Source: Pararge aegeria
Lineage: Eukaryota; Arthropoda; Insecta; Lepidoptera; Nymphalidae
Direction of reading: 5' to 3'
Length of the DNA stretch: 64,000 nt
Assembly (NCBI RefSeq): GCF_905163445.1
Contig: NC_053184.1
Coordinates: forward strand, 3,224,001-3,288,000
In this document: piece by piece, positions 53,795 through 63,764 of the stretch
Layout of the letters: each line of letters opens with the position of its first letter
Numbering within the stretch: the stretch's first letter is position 1
Notes under the pieces: model-generated
What the model saw: the letters and a program-made list of their open reading frames with translations, nothing else
What the model was told of the DNA's origin: nothing
The model's database searches: none
Position numbers and translations under genes: made by a program

Positions 53795-54026
53795 CTGTTG
53801 CCCGCGTTTTATTATTTAGAGTTTGTTATGTTTTTTACAAATCCCGTGGAAACCGTTTGTTTCTCTCCGTGTATTTATAAAAACTAAGGAATAGGCATTT
53901 TATAACTCATACAAATACCCTATGCATAAGTGGGAGAGTACGGAGAGCACTAGGGAGTTTTTGCATTTTATATCATCAGCCTGCTTAGTGCATACCCTGT
54001 GCATTTCCTGTATACACGCCTAAGAC
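53795..54026. mobile_element. Decayed Helitron-like end and MITE-2 half
   Basis: 53795-53860 holds CTGTTGCCCGCG and AAATCCCGTGGAAACC, resembling minus-strand Helitron-like ends. 53885-54026 ends TTTTATATCATCAGCCTGC, ATACCCTGTGCATTTCCTG, TACACGCC, resembling the right half of MITE-2. Both are old. Confidence 0.5.
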
Positions 54027-54029
54027 TCT

Positions 54030-55092
54030 CCGTCCTTTAAACTAACTCTATGCTAAAGATCAAGTGGATTGCTTGCTAAGTTTAGACGTGAAGGAAAATA
54101 AGGCAAACAAAAAAAATAGTTCACGTTTATAATATAAGTACGGATCACAAATTTTACGCGGATACTATAAACTTGTACCACACAAAGTCTGACACGGTAA
54201 AGCTAATTGAAGGCGCCGCGAGCACGGTGTCACAGTAGGTCGGATTACATACGGTAATCGGCTTAGTGGCCAAACGCCAAGTTTTACTGCCGCTGGCTGA
54301 CGCTAGTGGGAAAAATGACGCTAGTAATAAGCAATTCATTTCAGCTTAACGTTTATACTTAACCATGTTTGAGTTACAAAAGTTATAAACAACTTTAGCA
54401 AAGCTGTGAGATGTTTTTATAAGGCTAGTTGTTGATCGTGTGTGGGTCTGAGTTGGTTTTGGTTTACTCTAATTTCCATCTTCAGGATGCAACGTATTCG
54501 TTGTTGTCAAGATTAGGTCGTGCAAATGAACCAAATGTATATCCAAGAACTAGGCATAAATAAAGATTTAATTACCGGATTCGATATAAGTATGTAATTT
54601 GAAATTAATTTTATAAATTTTTGATGCATTATTTTATTCTTTGAGATCATAAATTAAATTATATGTTTTTATTTTTTGTGTTGTTTAAATAAATCCAAAT
54701 TGCCCAGTAATACTCATATGATTATATAGTATTTATTATATCTCAAATTCTCCACAAATAATTTTTGTTTGGTAACTTTTCTATCGAGAAAATTAATGAA
54801 TCGTGTAAAGCAGGCAGAGAATTAGTAGGAAGTATAGTCAAAAATAACATATATTTTTTCGTGTTGAAGCATTATATAGATTATTAATAGTTCTAGTTCT
54901 TTCTCAGCACTTAGAAACTTTGGACTTATATTAAGAGAACCACTAAATATAATCAATGCCATCATAAAGGCTTGATTTCGGATACTATACTGAAAAAATC
55001 TACATAGGAAGTCGGTCAGTGGTCGAACCGATGTTTTATGGCTACTGGATAATGAATCAAAAATATACAAATATGATGATACGTATATCATG
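54030..55092. other. Unrecognised AT-rich DNA
   Basis: Frames at 54154-54339 and 54822-55091 (minus) carry no known motif. Confidence 0.4.
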
Positions 55093-55402
55093 AAGCGGTG
55101 ATAGCCTAGTGGTTAGGACTGCGGTGTCACATTGGGGATGCCGAGTTCGAATCCCGGTACGTACCTCTGACTTTTCTAATTACTTACGTTGAAACGCACG
55201 TAATTTTTCAACTAAAATATTACTTGCTTCAACGGTGAAGGAACCTGCATGCCTGAGAGTTCTTTATAAAGTTCTCAAAGGCGGGTGAAGTCCACTAATC
55301 CGCACTAGGCCAACGTGGTGGGCTTCAGCCTAAGACCTTCTTATTGTGGGCGGAGACCCGTGCTCTGAAGTGGACCGTTAATGGGTTGTTCATGATTATG
55401 AT
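55093..55402 (+). mobile_element. SINE-B, full length
   Basis: A-box-like GATAGCCTAGTGGTTAGG and B-box-like GAGTTCGAATCCC are both intact. The body has a small palindromic insertion (TTACGTTGAAACGCACGTAA). Ends TGGGTTGTTCATGATTATGA. Confidence 0.93.
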
Positions 55403-55468
55403 AACGAAGTATTTATTTCCTCATCGTGAAAAGCCTATGACTATCTATTGCTGGAGGTATACCAATGG

Positions 55469-55697
55469 AAGGCCAACTGGCGCAGTGGGCAGCGAACTTG
55501 CTTTCTGTGTCGTGGCCGTGGGTTCGATTCCCACTACTGGAAAATGTTTGTGTAATGAACATGAATGTTTTTCAGTGTCTGCGCGTTTATCTGTATATTA
55601 TAAGTATGTCTGTGTATAATATTCATAAAAATATTCATCAGCTATCTTAGTATCCATAACACAAGCTACGCTTATTTCGGGCTAGGAAGCGATGTTT
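55469..55697 (+). mobile_element. SINE-A, 3' end lost at junction
   Basis: GCCAACTGGCGCAGTGGGCA to GGGCTAGGAAGCGATGTTTG, where it joins a LINE-N5 fragment. The tail is missing. Confidence 0.9.
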
Positions 55698-55832
55698 GTC
55701 AATAATCACCACGTCACGCCACCAGTCGTAGCATAGAGGACGTGGCTGCCCGTTATCCTTTAAATTCCCTTAATCGAATCTTACGACACCCGCGGTAAGG
55801 GTAGGGTGGATAGTTGTATTCTCCTCCACTGT
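55698..55832 (-). mobile_element. LINE-N5 fragment
   Basis: GACGTGGCTGCCCGTTATCC, then TCTTACGACACCCGCGGTAA and GGGTAGGGTGG match the body of N5 beyond its CAGTCCACTGC end. Confidence 0.6.
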
Positions 55833-56224
55833 TACCACATGGTAAAAGCATCTTTAGTAGATAGCTATTAATATCAATTAAAGGTCTCTTAAGCGATACA
55901 CAAGTAACTTCACCAAGCGGGCCATCTGGATATTGTCTAAAATATTCGCAGCATTTTTCGTCAAAGTGTACCAAAGCGAAGGCTTTTGTCACCGCGTCTA
56001 GTCGGAGCTGCTCTTTTCAAAATGAAAAGAAAACACTACGTTTCAGCATCAATTTTCCGCACTCGGCAAAATTGAAAAGTACACTTAGAAGAAGCTTCCG
56101 TTTATGATGGGAACGCAATTTTAATTTTATCATATTATTTTCATGAATAGCTTATTAATATTTAATAGTGAAAAGTGCAAACGTAACGTATTTTGGAAGG
56201 ATATGTTGTATTACTGCGAATGAT
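55833..56224. other. No recognisable gene
   Basis: The minus frame 55753-55992 overlaps the N5 fragment; no domain seen. Confidence 0.4.
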
Positions 56225-56491
56225 AATGATAAGCTAAAGTGTAAATGGGCAGGGCAAATAGCTAGGAGAACCAATGTACGTTGGGGTTCCAAGGTGCTGG
56301 AATGGCAACCCCGCACAGGTCAACGCAGCTTGGTCTGCGCCCAACGAGGTTGGCAGACGACATCAAACGAGTCGCTGGGAGCCGCTGGAAACAAGCGGCC
56401 CAGAAACGTGGATTTTGGAACTCCCTACAAAAGACCTAAGTCCAGCAGTGGACGTCTATTGGTTGATGTGGTGATGTGGATGATGATGAAG
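56225..56491 (+). mobile_element. RTE-type LINE C-terminal fragment (Ra)
   Basis: LKCKWAGQIARRTNVRWGSK then VLEWQPRTGQRS, after which the frame shifts (..CAQRGWQTTSNES); the other frame gives IKRVAGSRWKQAAQKRG and a terminal QQWTSIG-stop. Tail GATGTGGTGATGTGGATGAT. Frameshift at about 56345-56355 from a lost base. Confidence 0.85.
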
Positions 56492-56909
56492 TTTAATTAT
56501 TTACCAACTTTATAAAATTACTGTAACATACTATAAATATTACAACAGTAAATTGATAGCCTCCATTTTAAAGTAAAATATTTTAAACTTGCGAATAATT
56601 ACAGCTCCCTATATCACAACTCTTGATATTATTTTTAATTGTATGAACATAAAACTTTCACAAAGGATGCACTTGCAGCATTTTTCACAAAGGCTTTAAA
56701 AATGGTGCTTCGGGTAAAATAGCCTTTTAATGGAGCTACAATATACCTAATAAACGATAATGTATTATACAGAATGTTTCATTTTATTTATTTGACACGC
56801 TGGTGTAGCGTTAAGCAAGTTCGCCCATTGGCCACGATGTCCTGAGTTCAGTTTAGTTTAGGTGAAAAAGCTAGCTTTTAGGAGATACAATGAACGCCTT
56901 TTTTTTAAA
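56492..56909. other. No recognisable feature
   Basis: AT-rich; 56640-56760 has weak similarity to 49255-49345. Confidence 0.4.
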
Positions 56910-57195
56910 CAGCCAATTGACGCAATGGGTACCCTCTGTCTGAGTCCACGGCTGTGGGTTCGACTCCCACAACTGGAAAATATTTGTGTGATGAACATTA
57001 ACGTTTATGTCGGGGTGTTTATCTGTATATTACAAGTATTTCAACAGTATGTTCTTTATGAGAAATAAATAAATCGGTAAATCGGTTTAACGATTTGTGT
57101 TTATTCATTAAAATTTTCATCAGGCATCGTAGTACCCATAACACAACCTACGCTTACTTTGGGACTAGATGCCGAATTGTGTATAGTCGAAGTGT
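56910..57195 (+). mobile_element. SINE-A with ~50-bp internal insertion
   Basis: Head AACAGCCAATTGACGCAATG, B-box-like GGGTTCGACTCCCACAACTG. Extra sequence (GAGAAATAAATAAATCGGTA, AATCGGTTTAACGATTTG) lies between AAGTATTT and the TTCATCAG block. End TATAGTCGAAGTGTGAT. Confidence 0.88.
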
Positions 57196-57196
57196 G

Positions 57197-57352
57197 ATCA
57201 TCATCATCATCATCATCACATCAACCAATAGACGTCCACAGTTCTGAGCCGCTTGGATCCAGCGGCTACCTGCGACGCGCTTAATGTCGTTTGTCCACCT
57301 CGTGGGGGCCGACCAACGCTGCGCTTACCAGTTCGGGGCTGCCATTCCAGTT
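57197..57352 (-). mobile_element. RTE-type LINE end (Ra), internally deleted
   Basis: (ATC)n, CACATCAACCAATAGACGTC, then directly AGTTCTGAGCCGCTTGGATC, CAGCGGCTACCTGCGACGCG, TGTCGTTTGTCCACCTCG. The minus strand encodes ..RWTNDIKRVAGSRWIQAAQN. Sequence between the QQWTSI and AQN codons is missing. Confidence 0.85.
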
Positions 57353-57690
57353 TGATTGCCTTTTCCAAGTGTCATAATAAAGATAAATTAATAAAATTCA
57401 TGTTTTTTTACAAAATATGGTACCTAAGTGTTTGTTTATATACTAAAAACTATGGAAATTTCACTCGCACGGTATTGTTACGACGCGACGATCCTAAATA
57501 AAAAGTTCATTGGTTTTCCTGTCTAGATTCCCCGCACCAGACCTGGATTAGGAAAACACGTGATTATACTTTAGGTTTTAAGGTATTGTTGGCCGCATTC
57601 ACAATTGACAGTCACAATTTATTTATGAGTTTGTTTCCATGCTTGACATACGTTAAAAAAAAAAATTTAATTATTTAAGTGAAGTAAGGT
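57353..57690. other. No recognisable feature
   Basis: AT-rich, with an A10 run near 57657. Confidence 0.4.
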
Positions 57691-57793
57691 GCGGTGGTGA
57701 TAGTTCGTAGCGATTTTGAGCCCCGGCACGCGCCTCTTACTAATATAATGTGCGTTTTTAATTGAAGCAATTAAAATATCGATTAAATTAAAT
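57691..57793 (+). mobile_element. SINE-B, short internally deleted copy
   Basis: GCGGTGGTGATAGTTCGTAG, GAGCCCCGGCACGCGCCTC, ATGTGCGTTTTTAATTG, then ends. Directly followed by a second SINE-B. Confidence 0.7.
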
Positions 57794-57798
57794 TACAA

Positions 57799-58063
57799 GC
57801 GATGATAGCGCATTGGGTAGGAGCTCGACCCCACTTTTGGGGGCCGAGTTCGAATCCCAGCTGCACCTCTAACTTTTCTTAGTTACGTGCGTTTTTTAAG
57901 CAATTAAAATATTACTGCTTTAACGGTGAAGGAAAACATCGTGAGGAAACTTTCATGCCTGAGAGTTCTACGTAATATTCTCAAAGGTTTGTCTCAAATC
58001 TCATTTTGGGAGGAGATGCGTGCCCTGTAGTGGACCGGTAATGGATTGGTATGATAATAATGA
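57799..58063 (+). mobile_element. SINE-B, near full length
   Basis: GCGATGATAGCGCATTGGG, B-box-like GAGTTCGAATCCC, GGAAAACATCGTGAGGAAAC. The GTGGAGTCC..GCCTTAACC part is replaced by GTTTGTCTCAAATC. Tail GGTATGATAATAATGA. Confidence 0.9.
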
Positions 58064-58220
58064 AGACGTCTTTGTTGGTAGGGCGATAATTAACTACGGC
58101 CTCCAGTCCAGACGAGAGAAAATTCAGAAATTATAAATTCCTAAATTTTCCCTGCCGAGGATTGAACCGGGACCTACCACTTAATAACACAGCGCTCACC
58201 GCTACGCCAGAGAGGTCGTC
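58064..58220 (-). mobile_element. SINE-C, 5' half
   Basis: TCTTTGTTGGTAGGGCG, AGAAAATTCAGAAATTATAA, GAGGATTGAACCGGGACC and head CGCCAGAGAGGTCGTC. It abuts the SINE-B on its left without spacer. Confidence 0.88.
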
Positions 58221-58911
58221 AAAACAATTTTGCTCACAGAAAAAAAGGAAATTCGGCGCTCCCCGTACAATCTCAAGAGTTTCGGTTATCGTAAGGATTT
58301 TGTGGAACAATGGATACCAGATGTTGCCAACCATTGCCGTAGTTGGTCCAATTTCGAGAACTGCCAATATGAATGCCTCTATTACATCGTCTTTCAGCTA
58401 TTGAGGGTCGATATAGTTAGTAATCTCGACAAAATCGATACACTTTTATGGTAGAATATTCTTTGTGTATTGTTTCAACGATAAACGTGAAAACGGACAA
58501 TTTATATATAAAACGGTTTTGCTTTTGACGTTTAACGATGGGTTTTTTCTCTTGTTTCCTTTGTCACCAAAATTATAACTATGAGCAAAAGGATTTCATA
58601 CTAATAGTTTTATATCGCTGAATTTAAAATCAGGTGATTGAATTACTCCGGTTTTCACTAAACCTAGGACACGCTTAAGTCGGATGCCCTAATGATTTGG
58701 CTAACGCGTCAAGAAAAAAAAACTTTTAACCAATTCTTAGATAATGACTAACGACGTTAGGCGCCATCTTAAGTCCGGCGACACGACAAGACGACACCGA
58801 TTCGGCGGTGCTTAATGCTTAATGTTTATGGAACTCGTAAACTGACAATAGACAGTTTTTTTTTTTCAATGTAGACAAAAAATGAGAAATATGATATTCG
58901 AAATACGAAAA
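58221..58911. other. Mostly unassigned; contains U5 copy 2
   Basis: 58652-58725 matches 34678-34752 (TTTTCACTAAACCTAGGACA, GCTTAAGTCGGATG, A-run). A GC-richer stretch at 58225-58400 has frames on both strands without domains. CGGCGACACGACAAGACGAC at 58775 resembles a MITE end. Confidence 0.45.
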
Positions 58912-59106
58912 ACCTCTGAGTCAAAGGCCGTAGGTCCGATTCCCACAACTCTAAAATATTTGCGTGATGAACATAAATTTTCTCAGTAGGTATATGGTTG
59001 TTTATCTGTATATTATAAGTATTTTTGTGTATTATTATTATATTCATGAACATTAAATGATTACTTTGGGGATAGATGGCGATGTGTGTTGTAGTACATC
59101 TTTATT
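58912..59106 (+). mobile_element. SINE-A, head missing
   Basis: From ACCTCTGAGTCAAAGGCCGT and B-box-like GGTCCGATTCCCACAAC to GATGGCGATGTGTGTTGTAG. The CCATAACACAAGC segment is deleted. Confidence 0.88.
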
Positions 59107-59798
59107 GAAAATTGTCTTTTCTTTCTTTATCTATCTATGGTCCTAACAACTATTTTTAAAACAAATTTATAGGCATAAAGTAATATATAAGGCAATAAAT
59201 ACATTCAAGTGTTCTCAATCATCCATTCACTCTTTGTAATGTTGTCTCTTAACAAGATAAAATCCATACCACCTTTACTAAAACCTCAGCGTAAATTCAA
59301 CGGGGAATTGCCAAGCTTTTATCACTGTAGCATTTATTTCGAAACTTTTAGCTGAACATCGCGAACTATGTACTTGCATTTTTAACGGTATTTGAGCGCG
59401 GGGAACATTTTCTGAAAGTTTTTCCTACAAAAGTGTTCCATTTATTAAATGTGCAAATAGATTTTTTATTTATACTTTTTCGAAATTTCTCCGAAATTAT
59501 GTTAGGCACAATGTTACGGAGTGTCTGCATATATTTTAATGTTTAATACGCAGTTTTAATACTGTTTTTTAAAGAAAAAACCGGTTGAAAAAACTTTCAC
59601 ACAGAACGTTTTCTTATGGACCACAACCTTGGTGTCTGGGCTAAGTAAAAGAGTGCAGCGGGGCGTGAAAACCGCGGCAGAGCAATTACAAAGTGAACGA
59701 AAACGCTCAGTGTTCGTTTGAATTTTTCACGCTTTCGTTACAATACAGATATTAAGACTATCATACGATATTGTTCATAATAATAAATTGATAAATGT
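59107..59798. other. No recognisable feature
   Basis: AT-rich; no gene or repeat partner. Confidence 0.4.
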
Positions 59799-59950
59799 TT
59801 TATTCATGAAGACCTTATCACAGGTAGGTACTTATGAAGCGTTCATACATATAATGTTAGTTAGCTACGTAACTTAAAACTAAAGCTAGGAGGGTTTCAA
59901 ACAAGCATTAGTCTAAGAAGAGCTCATAACAAACTTAGCTGTGTTCTAAA
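59799..59950 (-). mobile_element. LINE-N3 3' UTR
   Basis: TATTCATGAAGACCTTATCA, CAGGTAGGTACTTATGAAGC, AACTTAAAACTAAAGCTAGG, AGTCTAAGAAGAGCTC. Same tail type as 29.36 and 19.04 kb. Confidence 0.75.
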
Positions 59951-59973
59951 AAAAGTACCTTCTAATTAGACAT

Positions 59974-60363
59974 ACCATAGTCATTTGTGGGATAGAGTAT
60001 ACGCTTTTATAAAATGATTCCTAAGGTAATTTTGGACCTACCAATGCATAAATTTAAAGAATGTGTTAAAACACATTTATTACAGCGAGGTTATTATACA
60101 ATTGATGAATTTCTTAATGACAAGGTTGCTTGGAAGCATCCGGCTCCGCTTTCATCTCTCACAAGATAGAAAAATGAATTTTAAAATGTAAAATGTAAAT
60201 TGTTGAAATTGGAAAAGAGCAACTGCTGAGTTGCTTGCCGGCTTCTTCTCGGTAGAATCTGCCTTCGGAACCGGTGGTAGAGTCACTATACACAGACAGA
60301 CTTGAGCTTTCAAAAGTGCTTAGGGCCTACTTGAAATAAATGAATTTTGAATTTAGAATTTTT
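59974..60363 (+). mobile_element. LINE-N2, best-preserved 3' end
   Basis: Encodes, without a stop, VILDLPMHKFKECVKTHLLQ, RGYYTIDEFLNDKVAWKHPA and PLSSLTR-stop. It continues with the full 3' UTR (GAGTTGCTTGCCGGCTTCTT, CGGTAGAATCTGCCTTCGG, AGTGCTTAGGGCCTACTTG) and tail AAATAAATGAATTTTGAATT. It is the reference for the family. Upstream YNRIPK-type codons are frame-disrupted (TATACGCTTTTATAAAATG). Related to jockey/CR1-type polyprotein ends; 5'-truncated. Confidence 0.92.
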
Positions 60364-60405
60364 TAAATTTTTACCAAAAAAATCCGCGGGCAACATATAG
60401 TAAAT
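60364..60405 (+). mobile_element. Helitron-like 3' terminus remnant
   Basis: AATCCGCGGGCAACATATAG then T, comparable to GTCGCGGGCAACAGCTAG-T. Very short. Confidence 0.4.
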
Positions 60406-60563
60406 AAGTAAAATCATACACTGTAGGAATTTTATAAACGTGAAAGGTTTTAAACCTTTCTTAACTTAATAACAAAAAAAAAAACTTGCATAATAAAAAC
60501 ACCAGTAGGTACGCTTTCAATGATTCACTATCGACGAGCCGTCTAGATTGCAACGTTACTAAA

Positions 60564-60729
60564 AGTACTCATTTTCACCGTTCACTGAAAGAATAAATGA
60601 TGTTGACATGAGAGCCGACGTAAACGAAGGATCGGATTTGGTAAATCTCGACTGAGAGTATACGATCGTTTTATGGGACGAGACGTGAATCGATTTGAAT
60701 AAAGGTCTCGCTGCCCCGTATGTAAATAA
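60564..60729 (-). repeat. Uncharacterised repeat U2, copy 2
   Basis: Reverse-oriented partner of 42857-43018 (CGTAAACGAAGGATCGGATT, TTTATGGGACGAGACGTGA). Confidence 0.7.
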
Positions 60730-61416
60730 TAGCAGGAAAAAACGAAATATAAACAAACACGAATACTACTGTAATGATCTTTTCGATAGACAGTCGACAT
60801 CAGCTTTGTAATGCAGGAATGTCGATATTTGAATATTTTTGGGTCAGTGAAATCTTTTATCAAAATGGTAAAGCGCGGTAAGAAAGGTTTTAAATAATTT
60901 ATACATTTTACGCATTGGATTCAGTGTGCTATTTATGAAATTAGTCAAGATTGTAAACACCAACTAGCAATTGTATTATCTACTAATATAATTGCAAAAC
61001 AGCGTTATATATTAACAAATACACACTCACAATTTTATTACTTTTACATCCTATTTCACTCGTTTGAACGAGTAAACAAACGGATAATGTATGGATAAAA
61101 CTTCCAAAATGACAAACTTTCTTCCCCGGTTCAAGATGACTTAAGCGTAGAATTAAAAAAACTTTAAAACAGAGTTATCTTTTAGGTTACGCTAAGAACA
61201 TTAAAAAATGTATATTTTCTACTTTCAGCCGTTTAAGCTGTAGACTGTCTGTCAATTAGTACGGAGCCTATATAACTATTAATGATGAATGTTTTTATCT
61301 TACCCACAGTGAGCCACACGATACGTTCTACGCCATCTAAACGCAGTGTTAAGCAACTGTTTTTCGCAGTAAAAGATAATATTAAATTAAGAAAAAGAGG
61401 CTTAACGCGCAACGCA
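60730..61416. other. No recognisable gene
   Basis: AT-rich. The plus frame 61282-61551 runs into U1 and shows no domain; its upstream part (SHTIRSTPSKRSVKQLFF) is unassigned. Confidence 0.4.
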
Positions 61417-61562
61417 GGTGCGTACCCCATTTATATTCTTTCTGGTCGCGAAATTGGGTATTATAATGTCTCGTCTCACAGTATGGCAGAGAATTTGCAC
61501 TTCATAAGCGTTAAATTGATCATTAGACTCCCGTCGCCGGGTGGGCAATAAAGTGGGAATTA
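61417..61562 (+). repeat. Uncharacterised repeat U1, copy 2
   Basis: Partner of 1017-1168, same orientation, about 60 kb away. Ends GGGCAATAAAGTGGGAATTA. An open frame crosses it (AENLHFISVKLIIRLPSPGG), interrupted in copy 1. Confidence 0.7.
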
Positions 61563-61659
61563 TTTATTATGAGGCTTAGAGTCTGCGTACATTTAATCCA
61601 ACCGACTTCTCAAAAGAGAAGTTAGTCATATTCCCCCTGATTCATAAAGGTATTAGTTC

Positions 61660-61838
61660 GAGAAAGTACTACCGCCACGCTTATTTCTGCTGGTAGCAGG
61701 AAGGTATACTCACAAGTACAGGTTTAACACAATCGCCTCATTAAGACGCACTTTGTAAGACAAGCTCTTTGTATGCTCTGCAAAGTGTTGTTTTCGATTT
61801 TCCACTAAACATCTGGTAAGCCATCTGTTGCTATTATT
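61660..61838 (+). mobile_element. SINE-E-like repeat, decayed
   Basis: GTACTACCGCCACGCTTATT, TCTGCTGGTAGCAGG, GTTTAACACAATCGCC, then TTTTCCACTAAACATCTGGT and AAGCCATCTGTTGC. The CTTTGTATGCTCTGC segment corresponds to the CCTTGCATG region. Confidence 0.65.
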
Positions 61839-62624
61839 ATTAAAAAACGGGGTGTAAGGGAGGGAGAAAAGAAATAGATTTTTTATTTTATACTAGTTTA
61901 GAAACCTACTTATAGGTAGGGTTGTGAATCGGTTTATAGGAATCATAGGGTACTATATATGTCACACTTCAGAGAGTGACCAAATACTGAAGAAAAATTC
62001 CGAAGTTATTTTACGTTTGAATATAACCTGTAGTACCAGATTTGTAACCTTACAATTCAAGATTTTTTTTAATTATTGTAACATAGTAATGACGCAATAA
62101 AATGGAAACTTTTAGTCTGAGAAGAATCCCACAAAATACTTTCATTATTAACACCAACCTACAATGTGCGTAGTCAAAGCGATTCAAACTCAAGCTTTTT
62201 TTAGGCTATTTTTTCTCTTCACTAAAGTGTGCGTAGGACTTAAAGCTACAGAAGTAGTAGGTAGATGGAGGCGTTCTTTTTATTACAGTACGTGGTTGAA
62301 ATAAATTAGTGTTATTTCACCCTAATCGCAATTTCATTACATTCATTATCATTCATAGGGAACTTTGTATTTTTATGGTTACGAAAGTTATTTTCTTTAC
62401 GAGGAAAGGTAACTGCTTTGTATAAATGTAAATCTTTAGTTTGATATTTTTTAACTGTAATTCTAGACCAGACTATAAAATACGACACGTGTTACAGCAC
62501 ATTCCACCCAAAACCAAGCCAGCAAAAACCCAGGGCAAAGATGAGGCCAAAACAAATAATTACAGTTATGATCATAGTCATACTAAAACCACTGACAAAC
62601 CCAATGCATGTTATTTTTTTTTTA
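61839..62624. other. No recognisable feature
   Basis: AT-rich; 62290-62400 loosely resembles 2530-2640 (TTATTACAG..ACGTGGT, GAAATAAATT, CGCAATTT), possibly another old repeat pair. Confidence 0.4.
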
Positions 62625-62740
62625 ACTGTTATAGACTAGAGCTTGGCCAAAATCTCACCTGATGGAAAGTGTAGATGTGGCCTAAGATGGGACGCGCTTG
62701 CCTAGAAGATGCCTATTCAGTCTTGTTTAAAGAAACCCAG
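62625..62740 (-). mobile_element. SINE/LINE-tail repeat fragment
   Basis: TTGGCCAAAATCTCACCTGA, TGGAAAGTGTAGATGTGGCC, GACGCGCTTGCCTAGAAGAT, GCCTATTCA. Resembles a common lepidopteran block; single copy here. Confidence 0.55.
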
Positions 62741-62980
62741 GTTGTTAGAAACACAGAACTCGGAAGTTGAAAATGTATGTAAAAAAAGCAAAAGCAAAGA
62801 CAAAAAACGTACAAGACACACCCGTCACCACCCTGGTCACTGTAAAGACAAACTTCGCTTGTTACGTCGCATAACTTTTCATTATTAAAAGCTTTGACCT
62901 GAATCACATTCAAGATCACGACACCCAATTACCAGGAACAACAACACCCAGTGGGTGTTGAATTCAATCAATATTAACAA

Positions 62981-63120
62981 TCACCCTACCGACGTGGACA
63001 TGCCTCCAAGACTTTTAGCGTTTCGCTACGTCGCCGCGTAGAAACCGATTAGGGGTGTGGTTTTAAAATAACTGACATACCCCTAACTAGTAAGTCTGCT
63101 ACTATCTTAGTGTATGATGA
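62981..63120 (+). mobile_element. SINE-C, middle part
   Basis: CACCCTACCGACGTGGACAT, TTTAGCGTTTCGCTACG, CGCCGCGTAGAAACCGATTA, GGGGTGTGG, CCCCTAACTAGTAAGTCTGC, TACTATCTTAG. Head and tail are missing. Confidence 0.75.
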
Positions 63121-63122
63121 AA

Positions 63123-63620
63123 ATATTTATATACATATTCGTACATTTTTTCTTCGATATAAAAAGTCGCATGTGGCGTATAATCCTCTCTTGAAACTGG
63201 ACTAACGTATGATGGATAGTGGGTAAAAAACCACTCTAACCAAATATTACTAAGACGCAACTGGTGATGAGATAAAAGGAAATAGTCATAGATTTAAAGA
63301 GCCAAACAAATGACGAACACAAAAATCCTCTGTAGTGTAGTGTAAACCTACGTTGCATATTTGAAAATCCTGATTTAAACAATTGGCCAAAGACAAAAGT
63401 AAAGTGTATTTCCCTCCCGTTGCTTTAATAGGTATTAATAAGGTAAAAATGTATTATACATATAACACTTTCTATTAACTGATACTTAAGTAAATTAAGG
63501 GTCTTTCTAATATCCCTAATACTTCCAAGGGACATCAAGATCGTAACATTATGGCAATTCGCCTGATGAGACTTAGAATAAGGGTTAATTCACACTGGCG
63601 TCGTATCGCGACGCGACAAG
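63123..63620. other. No recognisable feature
   Basis: AT-rich. At 63590-63622 a CGTCGTATCGCGACGCGACA string resembles a MITE end. Confidence 0.4.
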
Positions 63621-63625
63621 ACGTA

Positions 63626-63764
63626 GTAGGCTAACCTGCTAAGATTATGATAGTATTACTAAACTCATACCCCTATAATATTATATATATATATACCGTA
63701 CCGGAACGCTTCATCGCTTGGCGGCACGTCTTCGTCGCCACATTTGAAGCCTCTCACCAGGCAA
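63626..63764 (-). mobile_element. SINE-C, middle part with TA insertion
   Basis: AGTAGGCTAACCTGCTAAGA, then CTCATACCCCTA, a (TA)n stretch, ACCGGAACGCTTCATCGCTT, GGCGGCACGTCTTCGTCGC. Faces the SINE-C at 62981 in opposite orientation. Confidence 0.75.
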
